From the NCBI GenBank assembly GCA_910587445.1, contig CAJULE010000005.1:1-64000 (forward strand): a DNA stretch of 64,000 nt. Direction: 5' to 3'. This document shows, one piece after another, positions 25,264-32,933 of this stretch. The DNA is from an uncultured Christensenellaceae bacterium. GTDB taxonomy: Bacteria; Bacillota; Clostridia; Christensenellales; Pumilibacteraceae. Position 1 is the first letter of the stretch. Each line of letters starts with the position of its first letter. The notes beneath the pieces were generated by a model. The model was not told where the DNA came from. It ran no database searches and worked only from the letters and a program-made list of their open reading frames with translations. The position numbers and the translations under genes are program-made.

Positions 25264-25646
25264 AAGATACTTTGAATGAGTTCGAACAGTTTCAAGAGAA
25301 TGGGAAGAGACATAGCCATTATGATTATTTTTCCTCCGAGAACCACTTTTTCGGACAGCGACTTGGATCCTGAATCTTCTATTATACCTGCGGAAAAATC
25401 CACTATGTACCCTATCCCTATTATTTTAATGAGCATCTTGAAGATGCTTCCGTCTATCCCCGCTTTTTCCATCAACCCGTTTAAGGCGGAAAATATTCCG
25501 GAGATATACTCGACGAGCATAAGAAGTATTATGCAACCGCCGGCTATGGCAACGATAAGCGACATATCGCTCTTGTTCTCTTTAAGTATAAGGACGCAGA
25601 AGGCTGTCACAATGCCTACTGCGCATATTTTTAGTATTTCCATCAA
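25260..25646 (-). CDS. spoIIIAD: stage III sporulation protein AD
   Basis: A 128-aa membrane protein with about four hydrophobic segments. It shows the family sequence IKIIGIGYIVDFSAGIIEDSG (in part) and ends with LPILLKLFELIQSIL. With SpoIIIAC it forms the small membrane subunits of the feeding-tube-like apparatus used by the mother cell. It overlaps both neighbours by 4 bp. Confidence 0.94.
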   Translation of the reverse strand: MMEILKICAVGIVTAFCVLILKENKSDMSLIVAIAGGCIILLMLVEYISGIFSALNGLMEKAGIDGSIFKMLIKIIGIGYIVDFSAGIIEDSGSKSLSEKVVLGGKIIIMAMSLPILLKLFELIQSIL

Positions 25647-25834
25647 TATAGGGCAAACAGAGTACGCAGCGCGGCAAACAACTGCCCTATCATGTCTACT
25701 ATCATGAGAAGAACTATCACAAGTCCCGCCAATGTCACAAGCGTGGCTATTTCGTCTTTGTCCGCTTTCTTGAGAAGCTGATTGACTATTGCCGTAACAA
25801 GTCCTATTGCCGCTATTTTAAAAATAATTTCCAT
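25643..25834 (-). CDS. spoIIIAC: stage III sporulation protein AC
   Basis: A 63-aa protein with two transmembrane helices (about residues 4-20 and 29-53) and the family sequence IFKIAAIGLVTAIVNQLLKK (in part) followed by KDEIATLVTLAG. Its length fits the family exactly. Confidence 0.94.
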   Translation of the reverse strand: MEIIFKIAAIGLVTAIVNQLLKKADKDEIATLVTLAGLVIVLLMIVDMIGQLFAALRTLFALY

Positions 25835-25848
25835 GTCCGTTTCTCCGA

Positions 25849-26328
25849 TTACAACATAATAATACCCAAAGCAATGCCGCCGAGCAGACCGAGCTTTATC
25901 GCCATAGGATATCGGGTTGAAAATTTGTTTTTGTAAAAGTTCAGTCTTTCCGAGATTTCCGCTTTCGAACGCTCTATTTCGGCTTGTTGAGTAATAACAT
26001 CGGATTTTCCGAGTCGCGAAAAAAAATCGGAGACCGTAGTATTTTCGGCAGAATCCAAAAATTTGATTTCGGGAACCGACATAGGCGCCTGGCTGTATGC
26101 TTCGAGGATAGCTTTGAGCTTGCTTTTGCAGTTTTTAGCAAAACCCGAGGAAACCGCGCGTACGCCGTCTTGTCTGAAAGACATATCGGCGGCGACGGCA
26201 TTTGCAAATCCCAAAAGTTCTTCGTAAAAATCCCTTTTTTCTTTTAGCGGCCTGGCAAAAAACATACCTACGGCAAGCCCCGCGGTGGAGCTCAACGCAA
26301 ACAGAAAAAGGCTTGTTGTAAGGCCCAT
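25849..26328 (-). CDS. spoIIIAB: stage III sporulation protein AB
   Basis: A 159-aa protein with an N-terminal membrane segment (about residues 3-24), a cytosolic helical domain resembling a GspF-type cytoplasmic domain, and a C-terminal membrane segment LGLLGGIALGIIML. It contains the family pattern LKEKRDFYEELLGFANAVAADMSF (in part). It shares one base with the end of spoIIIAA. Confidence 0.92.
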   Translation of the reverse strand: MGLTTSLFLFALSSTAGLAVGMFFARPLKEKRDFYEELLGFANAVAADMSFRQDGVRAVSSGFAKNCKSKLKAILEAYSQAPMSVPEIKFLDSAENTTVSDFFSRLGKSDVITQQAEIERSKAEISERLNFYKNKFSTRYPMAIKLGLLGGIALGIIML

Positions 26329-27239
26329 CAGTATATGCGTCCGAAATTTTCGTCATATACGCCGCTCACCGTTCCTATAGTCGGCTTGTCGCTTAAGACT
26401 GCATATCTTGCGAACATACGGTGTTTTATCAGGTTGTCGAAAGTGGTCTTGTTCATGAGGTCGTATTGATCCGCGGCATGGACGCTGGCTATTATCTTCA
26501 CGCCAGAGCAGGCGGCGGCATATACGGCTTCTACGTCTTCGGATTGAGCAAGCTCGTCCGTGATTATGACGTGCGGGTTCATGCTTCGGATGCCTCGTAT
26601 TATGGCGGTGGCTTTGTCGCAGTTGCTGATGACGTCGACATTATTTCCTATATCGAGCTGAGGAACGCCGTTCAGGCAAGCAGCCATTTCGCTTCGTTCG
26701 TCGACAAGCAGTACGTTGTTATCGGGTCCCATTTCGCTTATCGAGCGACAGAGATCGCGCAGCATGGTTGTTTTTCCGCAGGCAGGCGGAGAAATTATGA
26801 GGCAGTTTTTAAGTCCCCCGGAAGTAAACGGCTTGAAAAGGTTATTTGCACAACCTCTTATTTCGTGAGGAAAACGAATGGTGAGTCCGCTGAAATTCTT
26901 GATTGTCTTTATTCTGTCGTTTTCCCAAACATATTCGCCAGTAATGCCTATACGCACTCCGCCTTCGATTGTCACGAATCCGTCACAGATGTTTCGATTG
27001 ACGGTGTACAAAGAATAGTCGGAGGCTTTCACTATAATGTCGTGCAGAATCTGCGAAGTCACCTTAAAAGCTTTCGACGGCAAGTCGCACAGGCCGTCTT
27101 GTCCGAAATAGAAAAAATTGCCGCCGTAGTTTACGGTAAGCGCTCTGTCCGCGCGCAGCCGTATTTCATAAACTCGTTCGCAGTTTAGCTTGCGCTCGAT
27201 TGTCTCGGCTATTTTATTCGGAAGTATTTTGGCATTCAT
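26328..27239 (-). CDS. spoIIIAA: stage III sporulation protein AA, ATPase
   Basis: Secretion-type (VirB11/GspE-like) ATPase thought to energise assembly of the SpoIIIA channel. The Walker A motif reads SPPACGKTTMLRDL, with Ser in place of the first Gly; clostridial members often have SPPGCGKTT, so it is probably active. Walker B-like VLLVDERSEMA and the later HVIITDELAQSEDVEAV follow. Length is 303 aa. AGAGGT lies 8 bases before the ATG. It is the first gene of the operon, behind a possible sigma-E promoter. Confidence 0.95.
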   Translation of the reverse strand: MNAKILPNKIAETIERKLNCERVYEIRLRADRALTVNYGGNFFYFGQDGLCDLPSKAFKVTSQILHDIIVKASDYSLYTVNRNICDGFVTIEGGVRIGITGEYVWENDRIKTIKNFSGLTIRFPHEIRGCANNLFKPFTSGGLKNCLIISPPACGKTTMLRDLCRSISEMGPDNNVLLVDERSEMAACLNGVPQLDIGNNVDVISNCDKATAIIRGIRSMNPHVIITDELAQSEDVEAVYAAACSGVKIIASVHAADQYDLMNKTTFDNLIKHRMFARYAVLSDKPTIGTVSGVYDENFGRIY

Positions 27240-27269
27240 ATACTTTTACCTCTATTCGTTTATACATTA

Positions 27270-27298
27270 AATATATTTACCTACTTGTCCCGATATGC
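27270..27298 (-). promoter_or_regulatory. candidate sigma-E promoter of the spoIIIA operon
   Basis: On the minus strand GCATATC (27292-27298) fits the sigma-E -35 pattern kmATATt. After 14 bp comes AATATATT (27270-27277), a partial fit to the -10 pattern cATACAmT. The predicted start leaves a leader of about 23 nt. The assignment rests on pattern and on known mother-cell expression of spoIIIA. Confidence 0.4.
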
Positions 27299-27303
27299 TT
27301 TCG

Positions 27304-27336
27304 AAAAAAAAGAAAAGACCTTGTTTAAACAAGGTC
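27304..27336 (-). terminator. terminator of efp
   Basis: The perfect 20-bp palindrome GACCTTGTTTAAACAAGGTC lies 24 bp after the efp stop and is followed on the minus strand by TTTTC and eight T residues. It insulates the spoIIIA operon from vegetative efp transcription. Confidence 0.9.
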
Positions 27337-27360
27337 AATTGTATTCGTATAAATTAAAAT

Positions 27361-27921
27361 TTACTTGACGCGTTCCATGTACGTGCCGTCGCGAGTATCG
27401 ACTCTTATCTTATCGCCTATATTGACGAAAAGCGGAACATTTATGTTACAGCCCGTCTCGAGCTTAGCGGGCTTGTTGCCTGCTTTAGAGGTATCGCCCT
27501 GTATGCCCGGCTCTGTTTCCGCAACGACGAGCTCAACGAAGTTCGGAGGCACTACGCTGAAGGCATTGCCCTTAAAGAACTGAACCGTTACGCTCATTTC
27601 TTCCTTGACATACTTCATTGCGTCCTCTACGAGGTCGAAATTGAGCGGGATCATGTCGTATGTTTCCATATCCATGAAGTAATAAAGATCTCCGTCGTGG
27701 TAAGAGTACTGCATTTCTTTTTTATCGATGTGTGCGGGCGGATATTTGTCCGAAGGATTGAAAGTCTGCTCGAGAACTTGTCCCGTCATGATGTTCTTGA
27801 TCTTCGTGCGTACAAATGCCGCGCCTTTACCCGGCTTTACGTGTTGGAAATCTACGACTACGTATACTTTGCCGTCAATCTCCAACGTCATTCCTTTTCT
27901 GAAATCGCCTGCTTGAATCAT
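27361..27921 (-). CDS. efp: elongation factor P
   Basis: Relieves ribosome stalling at polyproline. Three-domain protein of 186 aa beginning MIQAGDFRKGMTLEIDGKVY. The modification loop is KPGKGAAF with the central Lys, and the C-terminal OB domain has SKAGNKPAKLETG. AGGAGG lies 6 bases before the ATG. Polyproline-rich proteins such as the lipoprotein at 12233-13609 are likely clients. It sits directly after pepP, a pair conserved in Bacillota. Confidence 0.98.
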   Translation of the reverse strand: MIQAGDFRKGMTLEIDGKVYVVVDFQHVKPGKGAAFVRTKIKNIMTGQVLEQTFNPSDKYPPAHIDKKEMQYSYHDGDLYYFMDMETYDMIPLNFDLVEDAMKYVKEEMSVTVQFFKGNAFSVVPPNFVELVVAETEPGIQGDTSKAGNKPAKLETGCNINVPLFVNIGDKIRVDTRDGTYMERVK

Positions 27922-27931
27922 TGTTATCCTC

Positions 27932-28978
27932 CTAAAGGTTTAATTTTTTTTCAAACGGCGTCAGATTCACTACACCGTCTTTTTTGACTATTACAAGATC
28001 TTCTATTCGCACTCCGCCCAAGCCGCTGATGTATATGCCCGGTTCTACGGAAATGACCATATTTTCTTCGAGCACTTGTTCGCTGTTTTTAGCCACTCTC
28101 GGCATCTCATGTACATTTATGCCTATACCGTGTCCGAGGCTGTGACCGAATTCTTTGGCATAGCCGTTTGCTGCGAAATACTCGCGGGCAAGCGAATCCA
28201 CCTCATGGCAGGTCATTCCCGCTTTAATGTTCTTCAAGGCGTAATTCTGAGCGCCCAAAACTATATCGTATATAGAAGTGAGCTGGGAATTAGGCTCGCC
28301 GAGAGTGAATGTACGCGTCATATCGCCGCAATAACCGTTTACTCTTGCCCCTATATCTATCAGTATAAGATCGTTTTTTTCGAGTTTCTTGTTGCCTGAG
28401 CTGTGATGTGGCTGCGCCGAATTTTCACCGAAAGCGACAATATTGTCGAAAGCCGGCGACTGAGCTCCGCAACGTATCATTTCGAACATGATTTCGGCGG
28501 ACAGCTCGCTTTCCGTCATACCGATTTTTATAAGCGGGATTACTTTCGAAAGCGCCTTTTGCGTGACGTTTTCCGCATTCGCAATGAGCTCGAGCTCCGC
28601 TTCAGTTTTTATCGAGCGCGCGCGCTCCAAATACTCGCTTGCCGGCTTTAAGGTGAAATCCGCGAGGGCGGCTTTCATATTCTTGAATTCCGCCACGGTC
28701 ATATAGTTTTCTTCATAGCCTACATATTTTGCTTTAATCTTTTTCAAAACGTCGACTATGTTTGTGTAGAGATCGGCATAACCTGTGATGATTATTTCGA
28801 ATTCGGGCAAATGCTGACGCGCCGCCGTTTCGTATCTGAAATCGGTTATGAAGAATTTCTCTTTTTTACTTATAATTACGCAACCGAACGAAGTATTGAA
28901 GTGCGTAAAGTAAAATCTGTTTTCTTCGCTTAAAATTACGTATGCGTCTATTTTGTTTTCGAATAATTCGTTTTCCAT
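27932..28978 (-). CDS. pepP: M24 family Xaa-Pro aminopeptidase
   Basis: Removes N-terminal residues preceding proline. The creatinase-like N-terminal domain spans about residues 1-120 and the pita-bread domain 125-348. Dimetal ligands appear in LIDIGARVNGYCGDMTRTF (two Asp), SLGHGIGINVHEMP (His), VISVEPGIYI (Glu) and GVRIEDLV (Glu). Length 348 aa is typical. It precedes efp, which also deals with proline-rich sequences. GAGG lies 10 bases before the ATG. Confidence 0.94.
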   Translation of the reverse strand: MENELFENKIDAYVILSEENRFYFTHFNTSFGCVIISKKEKFFITDFRYETAARQHLPEFEIIITGYADLYTNIVDVLKKIKAKYVGYEENYMTVAEFKNMKAALADFTLKPASEYLERARSIKTEAELELIANAENVTQKALSKVIPLIKIGMTESELSAEIMFEMIRCGAQSPAFDNIVAFGENSAQPHHSSGNKKLEKNDLILIDIGARVNGYCGDMTRTFTLGEPNSQLTSIYDIVLGAQNYALKNIKAGMTCHEVDSLAREYFAANGYAKEFGHSLGHGIGINVHEMPRVAKNSEQVLEENMVISVEPGIYISGLGGVRIEDLVIVKKDGVVNLTPFEKKLNL

Positions 28979-29024
28979 GAATCATTTACCTCACAAAAGT
29001 GCGTTGAATTTTTACGACATATAC

Positions 29025-29053
29025 AGTATATCATATTTATTTAAAATAGTTAA
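29025..29053 (-). promoter_or_regulatory. promoter of pepP-efp
   Basis: An extended -10 TGATATACT (TATACT at 29025-29030) with a weak -35 TTAACT (29048-29053) 17 bp upstream. It overlaps the stop codon of the preceding gene, so the spacing between transcription units is minimal. Confidence 0.55.
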
Positions 29054-29898
29054 ATGTTTTTATGACATTTTTTCATCAATAATGCGTCATCTGCCATTTT
29101 TTCTTGCGATTCGCATATTATTACGGGCTGCATATTGTACTCGTCGATTATGCTTGCCAAAGGTTCATAGTCGGGACCGAATACGGTATCATCGAATGTG
29201 AGGTGTCGTATTTCTCCGCTTTTGCCGTATTCGATTTTGGAAAAGTGTATGTGTATATGCGACGCCTTTTCTTCTCCGAGCTCCTTATACGTCAAGTCGA
29301 TTATTCTGCGATAGTCGTCTATTCCCTTAAGCGAGCCTTGAGAATAACTGTTGATATGACCGAAGTCATAGCACGGATAGAAATGTCTGTCGATCTTACA
29401 AAGTTCTATTACTTCTTCCACTCTTCCTATTTGCTGAAGCTTGCCCATGGTCTCGGGACAAACGATATAATCGTCGAAATCGAGCTCGGCGGAAAGCGTT
29501 TCGGCAAGCTTGCGTATGTTCTCCACAGTCCGAGCAAAGGCGGCCTCGCGGACGTCTTTTCCGCAGGCTGCGGGGTGAAAAACGACACGGTTGCCGTTCA
29601 TGAGCTTGACTTTTCGTACCGATCTTAAGACATAATCTATAGATTTGGCTATCATATCGTCGGAAGGATTTGCGAAATTTATATAGTACGGTGCATGAAC
29701 GCTTACGGCAATATCGTATTTCAAAGCTTCGCTTCCGAGATTCAAAGCGGTCTCGTCGGACATTGTTATGCCGCGACCGAAAGAATATTCGAACGCAGTC
29801 AAACCGATTGAGTTAAGCCATTCCGGCTCCTCCGTCGTTTTTTTATGTCCCGACGCATAAAACGAAGCGGAATTTCCCGCAGGTCCTATTCTTAACAT
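29050..29898 (-). CDS. endonuclease IV-like TIM-barrel protein
   Basis: A 282-aa protein of the Nfo/xylose-isomerase-like TIM barrel superfamily. Metal-site elements of AP endonuclease IV can be followed: VHAPYYINFAN (His), VVFHPAACG (His), CPETMG (Glu), CYDFGHIN (Asp, His), HIHIHFSK (His) and ICESQ (Glu); the usual DxH segment is altered to RHLTFDD. It could be an AP endonuclease or a sugar/hydrolase relative. The ATG at 29898 has GGAGG 5 bases upstream and overlaps ribF by 7 bp. It is the last gene of the rimP-ribF operon. Confidence 0.8.
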   Translation of the reverse strand: MLRIGPAGNSASFYASGHKKTTEEPEWLNSIGLTAFEYSFGRGITMSDETALNLGSEALKYDIAVSVHAPYYINFANPSDDMIAKSIDYVLRSVRKVKLMNGNRVVFHPAACGKDVREAAFARTVENIRKLAETLSAELDFDDYIVCPETMGKLQQIGRVEEVIELCKIDRHFYPCYDFGHINSYSQGSLKGIDDYRRIIDLTYKELGEEKASHIHIHFSKIEYGKSGEIRHLTFDDTVFGPDYEPLASIIDEYNMQPVIICESQEKMADDALLMKKCHKNI

Positions 29899-30791
29899 TC
29901 GCGCCTCCAATTCAAATCCTTATGTATTTGTGCCGACAGTGCGTCAGGAGTATCGAATTTTTCGATACCGCGCAAATACTTAATGAATTCGATTTTAATT
30001 TCTTTACCATACAGGTCGTTAACAGTTCCGTCTATAAGTGTTTCCACGGAAACGGACTCCACATCGAAAGTCGGCTTCGGACCTATGTTTGTTACACCCT
30101 TGAATCTGTTTTTGCCGATATGGATGATCGTGCCGTATACTCCGTGTTTTGGAAGAATTTTTTCGCTCGGGTAATCTATATTCGCCGTGGGAAATCCGTA
30201 TAGGTGTCCGACGCTTCTGCCGTGTACAACATTGCCGCATACCCAAAACGGATCTTCGAGAAGCCGGTTTGCTTGACTAATCTCTCCGCCGGCGAGCAGT
30301 TTTTTTATAAGCGTAGTAGACACTCTTTCGCCGTCGTATTCGATCTTGGGCAATATTTCGAGTTCCGCGCTTCTTTTTTCGCAGAACTTTTCAAGAAGAC
30401 GGGTATCGCCCTTTCCGCCGCTTCCGAAGCTATAGTCATATCCGCAAAAAACTTTTTTAATATTCAGCGAAGAAAAAAGCTCGGACAAAAAATCCTCCGC
30501 ACTCGTCTGCATAAAAGCTCTGTCGAAGCGTCTGTGAAAGACTATGTCCGCACCGAGTTTTTCGAAAATTTCCTTGCGCTCGGAGAATGTATAAACCTGT
30601 TTGGAATTCTTGTCGAAGAAAGCCCCCAAGTCGTTGTCGAATGTGAATACGCATGAGAGAGCGCCGTGCGAAACCGAATACGATTTCATGCGGCGTATGA
30701 GTTCTCTGTGTCCGAGGTGAACGCTGTCGAAGAAGCCCAACGCAAGACACACGGGCGATCTATAGTCTTTGTCAAAATCCAAGCATATCAT
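29892..30791 (-). CDS. ribF: bifunctional riboflavin kinase / FAD synthetase
   Basis: Makes FMN then FAD from riboflavin. The N-terminal nucleotidyltransferase domain has LGFFDSVHLGHREL (the HxGH element) and YDYSFGSGGKGD. The C-terminal kinase domain has GRSVGHLYGFPTANI and the ending ...KEIKIEFIKYLRGIEKFD (in part). Length 299 aa is usual. It follows truB by 1 bp, as in most bacteria. Confidence 0.97.
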   Translation of the reverse strand: MICLDFDKDYRSPVCLALGFFDSVHLGHRELIRRMKSYSVSHGALSCVFTFDNDLGAFFDKNSKQVYTFSERKEIFEKLGADIVFHRRFDRAFMQTSAEDFLSELFSSLNIKKVFCGYDYSFGSGGKGDTRLLEKFCEKRSAELEILPKIEYDGERVSTTLIKKLLAGGEISQANRLLEDPFWVCGNVVHGRSVGHLYGFPTANIDYPSEKILPKHGVYGTIIHIGKNRFKGVTNIGPKPTFDVESVSVETLIDGTVNDLYGKEIKIEFIKYLRGIEKFDTPDALSAQIHKDLNWRREC

Positions 30792-30792
30792 G

Positions 30793-31650
30793 TCAATCTT
30801 TCAGATAAGAAACAATCTCGATCTTACTGTCATCGTTAATTTCCGCTATTCCGAAAAGCTCGCCTTTGCAACGAAGGGCAAACCTTTTATGGGTAATGCC
30901 ATTTCCGTCCGGTTTGATGCCGTTTGAAAGCTTTATGTAGCAATCGTCGGGCAAAACTATTTCGGGCATATCCTTAATGGCGGCTTCTATCGGGAGCAAG
31001 GCGTCTTTTCCGATGCGTGCAAGGGTCTCGAGCGTAACCGAGTGCTCCACGTCAAACAAGCCGCACCGCGTCCGCTTAATCGAAGACATTGCCGCATATG
31101 TGCCGAGACTTTCGGCAAGATCTCTTCCGAAGGATCGTACATATGTTCCGGACGAGCAATGCAACCTCACTTTAAAGCAATCAAACGTATCCGTGGGCTC
31201 GACGTTTACATCGAAAATTTCTATTTCGCACGGTTTCAAAATCACTTGCTTTCCTTCTCTTGCGAGGTCGTAAGCGCGTTTTCCGTTTATGCTTTTTGCG
31301 CTGTATGCCGGCGGTACTTGGGCTTGCTTACCGATAAATCGGGGCAATACGGACTCGATTTCTTTCAGTGTCGGAATTTCGGAACTCTTGTCTGTAATTT
31401 TTCCGTCGGTGTCCAATGTGTCCGTGTTTATTCCGAAAATAAACGTCGCCTCGTACTCTTTGTCTTTTTTGAGCATCTGATCGAAAAGCCTCGTGGCTTT
31501 GCCGACTCCCATTAAAAGAACGCCTTCTCCCATCGGATCGAGAGTGCCGAAATGACCTATGGATTTTGTTTCGAGCAAACGTCTCGCCTTTGCGACAACG
31601 TCGCTGCTCGTCATTCCCTTGGGTTTGTTTATATTCAAAATGCCGTTCAT
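30793..31650 (-). CDS. truB: tRNA pseudouridine(55) synthase
   Basis: Forms pseudouridine 55 in the T loop of tRNAs. Visible are MNGILNINKPKGMTS, the catalytic-Asp motif GHFGTLDPMGEGVL, and CSSGTYVRSFGRDLAE; the C-terminal PUA-like region ends the 285-aa protein. It overlaps the nrnA stop by 4 bp (ATGA). Confidence 0.97.
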   Translation of the reverse strand: MNGILNINKPKGMTSSDVVAKARRLLETKSIGHFGTLDPMGEGVLLMGVGKATRLFDQMLKKDKEYEATFIFGINTDTLDTDGKITDKSSEIPTLKEIESVLPRFIGKQAQVPPAYSAKSINGKRAYDLAREGKQVILKPCEIEIFDVNVEPTDTFDCFKVRLHCSSGTYVRSFGRDLAESLGTYAAMSSIKRTRCGLFDVEHSVTLETLARIGKDALLPIEAAIKDMPEIVLPDDCYIKLSNGIKPDGNGITHKRFALRCKGELFGIAEINDDSKIEIVSYLKD

Positions 31651-32588
31651 TCGGACATACCGTCCGTAACGGATTTGAGAAGTTTATCGATTACGTCCTC
31701 GTATTTTCCGCTTATTACGCAGCCTGCCGCAAGTGTGTGCCCTCCTCCGCCGAAAGTGCTCGCAGCGGCGGCAACGTCGCATTTTTTAGAGCGGAAACTG
31801 ACTTTGAAGTGCGGACGCGTCTGCTCGGTAAGACATATGGCTACTTCGACGCAACCTATTTTCATACCGTAGTCGATAAGTCCTTCCGTATCGGCAACCA
31901 CGCAGTTTGTTTCCGTAAGATCTTCCTGTCTGACCGTTATTATACAAATCCTGTTGTCTTTAAAGAATCTCATCGATTGCAGGGCGCGAGCGGTAAGGCG
32001 CGTTTTGTTTATTGTAGTATTCTTATATAATGCGGAAGTCAAATAAAATGAGTTTGCACCGAGTGCGACCAAAGACGACGCCGTATCGAGAACTTTTGCC
32101 GTTGTGTTCGAGTGCATGAAGTGCCCCGTGTCCGTGGATAAACCGACATACAAGAGAGATGCTGTCGTCTCGTCTATTTCGGTCTCGCTTTTGATAAGGT
32201 CAAAAACGAGCTCGCACGTGCTGCTTGCATTGGGAAACACATAATTGTACTTTCCGAAACGATTGTTGGTTTTATGATGATCGATATTAAATGATTCGGG
32301 TATTGATTTTATATATCCCTGATATTTGCCCATGCGATATATATCGCCGCAATCGACTACCACGAGTAAATCGTAATTGGAATAGAGTTTTTCGTTTAAT
32401 CTCGCGTAACCGGGCATAAACGAGTACTGTGCGGGATTATCCGAATCGCACAACATATCGACCTTCTTTCCGAATTTTTCGCAAAGACGAAGAACAGAGA
32501 GACCGGAACCGAGGCAGTCCCCATCCGGTCTTTGATGCCCTACTACGAGCACGCAACTGCTGTGTTTAATCGCTTCGATCAGCGTCAT
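31647..32588 (-). CDS. nrnA: DHH-family phosphoesterase, NrnA-like (nanoRNase / pAp phosphatase)
   Basis: Degrades 2-5 nt RNAs, linear dinucleotides or pAp. DHH motifs are clear: GHQRPDGDCLGSG, VVVDCGD, NIDHHKTNN, and the DHHA1 glycine motif FGGGGHTLAAGC. Length 313 aa. Its place between rbfA and truB is conserved in Bacillota. The ATG lies inside the end of rbfA (23-bp overlap). Confidence 0.92.
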   Translation of the reverse strand: MTLIEAIKHSSCVLVVGHQRPDGDCLGSGLSVLRLCEKFGKKVDMLCDSDNPAQYSFMPGYARLNEKLYSNYDLLVVVDCGDIYRMGKYQGYIKSIPESFNIDHHKTNNRFGKYNYVFPNASSTCELVFDLIKSETEIDETTASLLYVGLSTDTGHFMHSNTTAKVLDTASSLVALGANSFYLTSALYKNTTINKTRLTARALQSMRFFKDNRICIITVRQEDLTETNCVVADTEGLIDYGMKIGCVEVAICLTEQTRPHFKVSFRSKKCDVAAAASTFGGGGHTLAAGCVISGKYEDVIDKLLKSVTDGMSE

Positions 32589-32931
32589 CGCTCTTAATTT
32601 CCTTAAGTAATAAATCTATGTGTCTGCCGTATTCTTCCGTTTCGTCCGCAATGAAGGTCAATCGAGGAACGGCTCGCAGATGTTTGAATTCCACTCCCAA
32701 CTCATGGTGAATGAAGCCTTCGCACTGTTTGAGAGCGTCGAACGTGGATTTGATTTTTTCCGAATCGCCGTATATGCTCACATAGACTTTTGCGGTTCGT
32801 AAATCCTTTGCCGTGACGACTTTTGTAACGCTTACCATTTCGCTGACTCGAGGATCTTTGACTTTGTTTCTTATTATTTCGGAAATGCTTTTAAGCATTT
32901 CGCTGTTGATACGCTCCAATCGGAATTTCAT
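32566..32931 (-). CDS. rbfA: ribosome-binding factor A
   Basis: Cold-shock 30S maturation factor with a KH-like fold. It starts MKFRLERINSEMLKSISEII (in part) and includes DPRVSEMVSVTKV and LRAVPRLTFIAD. The frame is open 29 codons further into infB, but the ATG at 32931, two bases after the infB stop, gives the expected 121 aa. Confidence 0.95.
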   Translation of the reverse strand: MKFRLERINSEMLKSISEIIRNKVKDPRVSEMVSVTKVVTAKDLRTAKVYVSIYGDSEKIKSTFDALKQCEGFIHHELGVEFKHLRAVPRLTFIADETEEYGRHIDLLLKEIKSDDADRSD

Positions 32932-32933
32932 GG

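Noticed and set aside
26810..26860. Broken Walker A in SpoIIIAA
   Set aside because: SPPACGKTT lacks the first Gly, but clostridial SpoIIIAA proteins commonly have SPP-CGKTT, so inactivation is not supported.
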